Positions 59,195-64,000 of a stretch of DNA of 64,000 bases are shown here, piece after piece. The notes below the pieces were generated by a model. That model was not told where the DNA came from, did no database searches, and saw only the letters and a list, made by a program, of their open reading frames with translations. The stretch is from CAWFPR01 sp963817635 (GTDB taxonomy: Bacteria; Acidobacteriota; Vicinamibacteria; Vicinamibacterales; 2-12-FULL-66-21). A program made the position numbers and the translations under genes. The stretch covers positions 62,001 to 126,000 of the forward strand of contig CAWFPR010000024.1 in assembly GCA_963817635.1 (NCBI GenBank). The letters run 5' to 3'. The stretch's first letter is position 1. Each line of letters starts with the position of its first letter.

Positions 59195-59660
59195 GGCGCG
59201 CGTGCCGATCGCCTGCCGCGTCAACGGCCAACCGGTCACGCTCGAGGCGCATCCGATGGCGCGCCTGCTCGATGTGCTGCGACGGGACCTGGGGCTGACC
59301 GGCACGAAGGAGGGGTGTGGAGAAGGCGAGTGCGGCGCCTGCGCCGTGCTCCTCGACGGACGGCTGGTGAACAGTTGCCTGGTCCCGGCTCTGCACGCCG
59401 AGGGCGCAGACATCGTGACCATCGAGGGGATTGCCAGCGGCGATGAGCTGAACGCCGTGCAGCAGGCATTCCTGTCGTGCGGCGGCGCGCAGTGCGGCAT
59501 CTGCACGCCCGGCATGGTCCTGGCTGCCATGTCATTGCTGAAGGCGCACCCCGATCCGACGATCGACGAGATTCGGAGCGGCCTGGCCGGCAATCTCTGC
59601 CGCTGTACCGGCTACATGCGGATCTTCGAATCGGTGGCGGCCGCCCGGGAGAAGGGCTGA
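59187..59660 (+). CDS. Molybdenum hydroxylase [2Fe-2S] small subunit
   Basis: 157 residues from a TTG at 59187 that overlaps the stop region of the large subunit by 8 bases; no better start lies nearby. First cluster CGEGECGACAVLLDG plus SCLVPA, second cluster CGGAQCGICTPGMVLA and GNLCRCTGYMRI. It passes electrons from molybdenum to the FAD subunit. The stop overlaps the ATG of the medium subunit (TGATG). Confidence 0.94.
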   Translation: MAEARVPIACRVNGQPVTLEAHPMARLLDVLRRDLGLTGTKEGCGEGECGACAVLLDGRLVNSCLVPALHAEGADIVTIEGIASGDELNAVQQAFLSCGGAQCGICTPGMVLAAMSLLKAHPDPTIDEIRSGLAGNLCRCTGYMRIFESVAAAREKG

Positions 59661-60520
59661 TGCGGGGGCACCTGCCGGACTACGAGCTGCGCGCCCCGCG
59701 CGACCTGGCGGAAGTGCTCAGGCTGCTCGCGGACGAGCCGGGGTCGTGGCGCGTGTTCGCGGGTGGCACCGACCTGATGGTGCTGCTCGACGCGGGAAAG
59801 CTTCCCAAGGCCCGATACATCAACCTGTGGAATCTTCCCGAACTCCGCGGCGTTGTCACCCGTGCGGAGTCCGTCACGATAGGCGCGCTGACGACGTATT
59901 CGGATGTGCTCGACGATCGGACGCTCGCCTCGGAGTTCCCGCTGCTGCTGGCGGCGGCGCGCGAAACGGGTGGCATCGCCACACAGAACCGGGGCACAAT
60001 CGGCGGCAACATCGCCAACGCGTCACCGGCGGCGGATACGCCGCCGGCTCTGCTCGTCTATGACGCGGAACTCGACCTGCTCTCGCACCGCGGCCGCCGC
60101 AGCGTTCCGTACGACGCGTTTCACCGCGGCTACAAGGTGATGGACCTGGCGCCGGACGAGATCATCGCCGGCATCCGGCTCCCTCGCGGGCGCTCGCACT
60201 GGCGGCAGGGCTTCCGCAAGGTCGGTACGAGGCGCGCGCAGGCGATCTCCAAGGTCTGTTTCGCAGGCGCCGTCGAGGTCCACGACGGGGTCGTCCGCGC
60301 GATTCGCATCGCTTTTGGCAGCGTCGCGCCGACGGTCGTCCGGTGCCGGCACGCGGAAGGCGCCGTGAGCGGACATCGCCTCGATGCCGCGGTCATCGCC
60401 AGGGCCGCGCACGCGCTGCTCGACGACATCGCCCCGATCGACGATATTCGCTCAACGGCCGCCTACCGGCGCCGCGTGGCCCAGAACCTCTTGCAGGAGT
60501 TTCTCCGTGACGACGCATGA
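59660..60520 (+). CDS. Molybdenum hydroxylase FAD-binding medium subunit
   Basis: 286 residues. The FAD-binding segments FAGGTDLMVLLDAG and NRGTIGGNIANASPAADTPP are intact, then VGTRRAQAISKVCFAG. The start overlaps the small-subunit stop. Its last codons overlap the GTG start of msrB by 14 bases, which ties msrB translation to this operon. Family clear; substrate as for the large subunit. Confidence 0.93.
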   Translation: MRGHLPDYELRAPRDLAEVLRLLADEPGSWRVFAGGTDLMVLLDAGKLPKARYINLWNLPELRGVVTRAESVTIGALTTYSDVLDDRTLASEFPLLLAAARETGGIATQNRGTIGGNIANASPAADTPPALLVYDAELDLLSHRGRRSVPYDAFHRGYKVMDLAPDEIIAGIRLPRGRSHWRQGFRKVGTRRAQAISKVCFAGAVEVHDGVVRAIRIAFGSVAPTVVRCRHAEGAVSGHRLDAAVIARAAHALLDDIAPIDDIRSTAAYRRRVAQNLLQEFLRDDA

Positions 60521-60914
60521 AACGTTTCCGGTGACGAAGACCGACGAGGAGTGGCGGAAGCAACTGACGCCCGAACAGTACCAGGTGCTGCGTCAGCATG
60601 GGACGGAACGTCCCGGCTCGTGCGCGCTGCTCCAGGAGAAGCGCGCCGGCACGTTCAGCTGCGTCGCCTGCGGACAGCCGCTGTTCGTCGCGGATCGGAA
60701 GTTCGAGAGCGGCACCGGCTGGCCGAGTTTCTTCGCGCCGCTCGACGGAGCCCTCGGCCGCACCGAAGATCGCAGTTTCGGAATGCGCCGGATTGAAGTG
60801 CACTGCAGCCGGTGCGGGGGCCATCTGGGCCACGTCTTCGAGGATGGCCCGCCGCCGACCGGACTCCGCTACTGCATCAACGGGGTCGCGCTGACGTTCG
60901 AGCCGCGGACCTGA
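60507..60914 (+). CDS. msrB: Peptide-methionine (R)-S-oxide reductase
   Basis: 135 residues from a GTG at 60507, inside the end of the medium-subunit gene, with CAGGAG upstream. Zinc Cys pairs CVACG and CSRCGGHLGHVF, the substrate stretch ESGTGWPSFFAPLDG, and the catalytic Cys in LRYCINGVAL, so a complete MsrB. It reduces methionine-R-sulfoxide. There is no signal peptide, so it is cytoplasmic. A partial msrA begins at 63917. Confidence 0.95.
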   Translation: MTTHETFPVTKTDEEWRKQLTPEQYQVLRQHGTERPGSCALLQEKRAGTFSCVACGQPLFVADRKFESGTGWPSFFAPLDGALGRTEDRSFGMRRIEVHCSRCGGHLGHVFEDGPPPTGLRYCINGVALTFEPRT

Positions 60915-60984
60915 GCCTCGCAGGCGCAGACCAGGGCGGGAGTGAATGCGGGCGCTCGACCCTCCGATGCTGACGCGCGGCCTG

Positions 60985-61692
60985 TCAGTCGCGCTCGAAC
61001 AGCGCGCGCAGCAGGTCGCGTACCGAGGTCGAGTCCGCACGCGCTGCCGGTCCGCGGACCCGCGCGGCCGCCCGCTCTGCCGCGCGTTGTGCCGCCTCCA
61101 GCTTCTGTCGCTCGTCGCGAAGGTCCTCGATCTCCGCCTCGCGGGCGCGGTCGAGCCCCCCGCGCTGGATGAAGTCCACGATCTGGTGGAGTTCGCCCGG
61201 ATCGAGGAAGGTGCCGTGCGCGCGGCACACATCGACGACCGTGCCGGACAGCCGGCCGAAGTTGAGGCGATTCATGATTTTCCCGCAGCGGGCGCACGGG
61301 CGGTAACGGACCGTGCGCTCGGGCGAGGCGGCCCGCCGGGTGAACCGGTGAAGCACGGCTGACTGTGCTTCGCGGTCGGCGCACAGGCGTTCGAACTGTC
61401 CGGCGTCCACCCACAGGCCGTCGCACTGCGGACACTCGAGCAGGGGCGTGTCCCCCACGGTGACGGAGCGCAGGTCGGTCCGGCAGCCCGGGCACGGCGC
61501 CGAGGTCTCCGCCGCCTCGGCCCGCGCCCGGTGGGCGCCGCAGTGCGGACAGAACGCCGCGCCGTCGAACAGTTGCGCAAAGCAGTGCGGGCAGCTCACC
61601 GTGGCGAGCCGCGCCTGGCAGTACGGGCAGCGGCCGGCCGACGGGTCGGCGACCGCCCCGCAGTTCGGACAATGCAGGGATCGAGCGTCCAT
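60985..61692 (-). CDS. Zinc-ribbon protein with TFIIB-type and double-zinc-ribbon motifs
   Basis: 235 residues from the ATG at 61692. Five CxxC-type zinc sites follow one another: CPNCG, CPYC, CPHC with CPHCG, CPGC with ECPQCDGLWVDAGQFERL (zf-TFIIB), and CARCGKIMNRLNFGR with VVDVCRAHGTFLDPGELH. The C-terminal 60 residues are a charged coiled coil (EAEIEDLRDERQKLEAAQRA). There is no enzyme motif. It is divergent from the SPFH gene, with 59 bases between, and probably belongs with that pair. Confidence 0.85.
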   Translation of the reverse strand: MDARSLHCPNCGAVADPSAGRCPYCQARLATVSCPHCFAQLFDGAAFCPHCGAHRARAEAAETSAPCPGCRTDLRSVTVGDTPLLECPQCDGLWVDAGQFERLCADREAQSAVLHRFTRRAASPERTVRYRPCARCGKIMNRLNFGRLSGTVVDVCRAHGTFLDPGELHQIVDFIQRGGLDRAREAEIEDLRDERQKLEAAQRAAERAAARVRGPAARADSTSVRDLLRALFERD

Positions 61693-61751
61693 GGCTGGAC
61701 GTAGGATAATGCATTCGCAATTCCCCATTCCCCGCTCCAAGGAGTCAGTTG

Positions 61752-62786
61752 ATGGGCATCATGGATTTTCTCAAGGGCGAGCTGATCGAGATCATCGAAT
61801 GGACGGACGACTCGAGGGACACGCTCTCCTATCGTTTTCCCGATGACGACAAGGCCATCAAGAATGGCGCGCAGCTCATCGTCCGGGAGTCGCAGCAGGT
61901 GCAGTTCGTCTATCTCGGGGAATTCGGCGATACGTTCGGCCCCGGCAAGCACACGCTGACGACCGACAACATCCCGGTCCTCACGCGCCTGAAATCCTGG
62001 AAGTTCGGGTTCAATTCGCCGTTCAAGGCGGATGTGTACTACCTCAACACGCGCCTGTTCACCGGGAACAAGTGGGGAACCTCCAATCCGTTCATGATGC
62101 GCGACGACGATCTGGGCATCGTGCGGGCACGGGCGTTCGGAACCTACGATTTCCGGATCATCGACCCCAAGCTGTTCCTGAAGGAAGTCGCCGGCTCCGA
62201 CCAGAACTTCAGGCTGGACGAGTTCGCCGACACCATGCGATCGCGCATCGTCAGCGTCTTCGCCGACGCGCTGGCATCGGCAAAAATTCCGGTGTTCGAC
62301 GTCGCCAGCCGATACGGTGAGCTCGGGGACGCCCTCCTGCCGCTCATCAATCCGGTCATCTCGACGAAGTACGGCCTGCAGATCACGAGTTTCATCATCG
62401 AGAACGTGTCGGTGCCACCCGAGGTGGAGCAGGCTATCGACAAGCGCTCGAGCATGGCCGCGGTCGGGAACCTGAACGACTACGTCAAGTTCCAGATGGC
62501 GCAGGGAATGGAGAAGGGCGGCAGTTCCGGCGGCATGGCGACCGAGATGGCGGTGGGCCTGTCAATCGCGCAGCAGATCATTCGCGACCAGGGAGTGCCG
62601 ATGGCGGCGGCACCCGCGGCTGCGCCGGCGCTCGACCTGCTGTCACCCGCCGACGTGGCCAAGGCGCTCGGCGTGCAGGAGTCCGACGTCATGGCGATCA
62701 TCACTTCCGGCGAACTGGCCGCCAAGAAGATCGGGGCGTCGTACCGCATCAAGCGCGACGCGCTCAACGAATACCTCGCGAAGTAG
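61752..62786 (+). CDS. SPFH-domain protein (YdjI/virion-core type) with a C-terminal HTH
   Basis: 344 residues from the ATG at 61752, with AAGGAG upstream. N-terminal MGIMDFLKGELIEIIEW and LIVRESQQVQFVYLGEFGDT, then an SPFH/band-7 core with GTYDFRIIDPKLFLKEVAG and FIIENVSVPPEVEQAIDKRS. The last about 50 residues look like a small excisionase-type helix-turn-helix (SPADVAKALGVQESDVMAII). SPFH proteins form membrane-linked rings. The gene is directly followed, 18 bases on, by a zinc-ribbon membrane protein, as is usual for this group. Confidence 0.88.
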   Translation: MGIMDFLKGELIEIIEWTDDSRDTLSYRFPDDDKAIKNGAQLIVRESQQVQFVYLGEFGDTFGPGKHTLTTDNIPVLTRLKSWKFGFNSPFKADVYYLNTRLFTGNKWGTSNPFMMRDDDLGIVRARAFGTYDFRIIDPKLFLKEVAGSDQNFRLDEFADTMRSRIVSVFADALASAKIPVFDVASRYGELGDALLPLINPVISTKYGLQITSFIIENVSVPPEVEQAIDKRSSMAAVGNLNDYVKFQMAQGMEKGGSSGGMATEMAVGLSIAQQIIRDQGVPMAAAPAAAPALDLLSPADVAKALGVQESDVMAIITSGELAAKKIGASYRIKRDALNEYLAK

Positions 62787-62804
62787 GCGCCGGGTCGATA
62801 CTCG

Positions 62805-63908
62805 ATGCCTGAGATCGTCGCTCTCGAGAAGCATCCCTGCGCGGCCTGTGGCGCGCAGGCCGAGTGGAATCCTGCCAGGCAGTTGCTGGTCTGCTCTTTC
62901 TGCGGCACGGCGGCGCCCTTCACCCTGGATTCGGAAAGCGGCGCCCTGGTCGAGAACGATCTGGCGCGGGCGCTTGCGGGAACTGCCCGACGAATCGCGC
63001 GGATGGCTGACCGCCAAGCGGACGGTGCAGTGCCAGAGCTGCAAGGCGGTTTCGGTCTTCGACCCCGAGCGCGTCGGCCAGAACTGCGACTTTTGCGGCT
63101 CCCCGGCGCTCGTCGACTACACGGAGATCAAGGCGCCGATCCGTCCGCAGGCCCTGCTGCCGTTCAAGGTCAGCGAGGCGCAGGTCCGCGAGCAGATTCA
63201 CCAGTGGTACAAGAGCCGGTGGTTCGCGCCCGGCAAGCTGAAGAGCAGGGCGCTCGTGGATCGCGTGCGCGGGATCTACCTGCCGTACTGGACCTTCGAC
63301 GCGCAGCGCGGTATGTCCCTGGGAGGCCGAAGCCGGCCACTACTACTACACGACCGAAACTTATCGCGACAGCAAGGGCAACACCCAGACACGCCAGGTG
63401 CGCCATGTGCGCTGGGTACCCGCTTCTGGCGTCGTGGAGCACTTTCTTCGACGACGAGCCGGTGCCGGGGACGCGAGGCGTATCGCGACCCCTGCTGACG
63501 GGGGTCGAGCCGTTCCCCACGACCGATCTGGTTCCGTACGACACGGCATTCCTGTCGGGCTTTGTCGTCGAGCACTACCAGGTGGTGCTGCTGGAAGCGG
63601 CACAAAGCTCGCAGGACGCGATGACCGGCAAGCTGCGGGAGATGTGCGCCGGCCAGGTGCCTGGCGATACTTACCGCAATCTGGTGATTCACCCGGTGTT
63701 TTCGGGCCAGACGTTCAAGCACATTCTCGTGCCGGTGTGGCTGCTCGTGTATTTGTTTCGGACCAGCACGTACCAGGTTGTCGTCAATGGCTACACGGGG
63801 CGAACCGCAGGGCAGTATCCGAAGAGCCCCTGGAAGATCGCGCTGCTCGTCCTGCTCATCCTCGTGGTGGTCCTGATCTTCGTCGTGCTCGCAAATCAGA
63901 ACAGTTAG
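62805..63908 (+). CDS. Zinc-ribbon membrane protein, partner of the SPFH protein (three frameshifts)
   Basis: About 368 residues after repair. N-terminal zinc ribbon HPCAACGAQAEWNPARQLLV with CSFCG, then a second ribbon VQCQSCKAVSVFDPERVGQN with CDFCG. A conserved body follows (APIRPQALLPFKVSEAQVRE, RVRGIYLPYWTFDAQ, AGHYYYTTETYRDSKGNTQT), and a C-terminal membrane helix (IALLVLLILVVVLIFVVLA). Frames change near 62970, near 63320 and at the TTT near 63443. The family is known from primosome-like zinc-ribbon proteins without a proven function. Confidence 0.78.
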   Translation: MPEIVALEKHPCAACGAQAEWNPARQLLVCSFCGTAAPFTLDSESGALVENDLARALAGTARRIARMADRQADGAVPELQGGFGLRPRARRPELRLLRLPGARRLHGDQGADPSAGPAAVQGQRGAGPRADSPVVQEPVVRARQAEEQGARGSRARDLPAVLDLRRAARYVPGRPKPATTTTRPKLIATARATPRHARCAMCAGYPLLASWSTFFDDEPVPGTRGVSRPLLTGVEPFPTTDLVPYDTAFLSGFVVEHYQVVLLEAAQSSQDAMTGKLREMCAGQVPGDTYRNLVIHPVFSGQTFKHILVPVWLLVYLFRTSTYQVVVNGYTGRTAGQYPKSPWKIALLVLLILVVVLIFVVLANQNS

Positions 63909-63916
63909 GAGCGGTC

Positions 63917-64000
63917 GTGTTCGACAAGAAAACCAGGCCACCTTCGAAAACCGAGGCGCTTCCCGGGCGTCCGGACCGCATGCCGGTGCCGGAGCGGCAC
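63917..64000 (+). CDS. msrA: Peptide-methionine (S)-S-oxide reductase, N-terminal fragment
   Basis: 28 codons from a GTG at 63917 to the window edge, reading VFDKKTRPPSKTEALPGRPD and on to PVPERH. The ALPGRxxxMPVPxxH leader is characteristic of the MsrA N-terminus just before the catalytic GCFWG motif, which would lie beyond the window. An AGGAG at 63907-63911 supports the start. With msrB at 60507 both stereo-forms of methionine sulfoxide could be repaired. Confidence 0.7.
   Translation, partial: MFDKKTRPPSKTEALPGRPDRMPVPERH

Overview
The window is high-GC bacterial chromosome. A PEP-CTERM sorting signal, a TonB-dependent receptor, outer-membrane-type proteins, MoxR/DUF58/VWA genes, an ebo gene set and a 23S rRNA operon without a linked 16S gene fit a Gram-negative, probably Acidobacteriota of the Vicinamibacteria type. 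That placement is inference from gene content; no 16S lies in the window. Many otherwise good genes carry one to several frameshifts, three of which I could place in or beside short homopolymer runs. The sequence therefore looks like a draft or metagenome assembly with indel errors, and I annotate most broken genes across their full length.

Region by region: (1) 0-9.2 kb holds an ebo cluster: a partial gene (eboD or eboE candidate), eboC, eboA, eboB and eboF on the plus strand. It is split by a four-gene minus-strand block of O-methyltransferase, membrane protein, sensor kinase and a response regulator whose AAA+ domain is degenerate. (2) 9.2-22.1 kb is an eleven-gene, tightly overlapping minus-strand operon. 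It runs membrane protein, squalene-cyclase-like repeat protein, secreted protein, degenerate ABC ATPase, permease, membrane protein, MoxR, DUF58, two VWA proteins and a DedA protein. (3) 22.2-31.2 kb encodes surface and exported proteins: a YdjY-like protein, a dockerin-type protein with PKD and Ig-like parts, a cohesin-like PEP-CTERM protein, an RnfD-Sel1 fusion and a TonB-dependent receptor. (4) 31.2-35.3 kb is a stand-alone tRNA-Ala-23S-5S operon with two good sigma70 promoters, boxA elements, a long pre-23S processing stem and a terminator.

(5) 35.4-40.5 kb holds an MBOAT acyltransferase, an acyl carrier protein and a SerRS-like amino acid:carrier protein ligase in a row, then a formyltransferase (minus strand) and a membrane glycosyltransferase. 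The first three resemble the D-alanylation (Dlt) logic with a different activating enzyme. (6) 40.6-46.0 kb is a minus-strand operon for ornithine and carbamoyl phosphate metabolism: ornithine carbamoyltransferase, carbamate kinase, aspartate carbamoyltransferase, ornithine aminotransferase and a cyclic 2,3-diphosphoglycerate synthetase-like protein. (7) 46.2-56.9 kb has hydrolases and peptidases, a bactofilin, an array of short repeats, a response regulator, a VOC fusion protein and a MATE exporter. (8) 57-64 kb has a three-subunit molybdenum hydroxylase translationally coupled to msrB, then a zinc-ribbon/SPFH trio and the start of msrA.

The best candidates for new biology are the MBOAT-ACP-ligase cassette and the neighbouring dockerin-like and cohesin-like surface proteins. 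Next come the degenerate regulator inside the ebo locus and the free-standing 23S operon.
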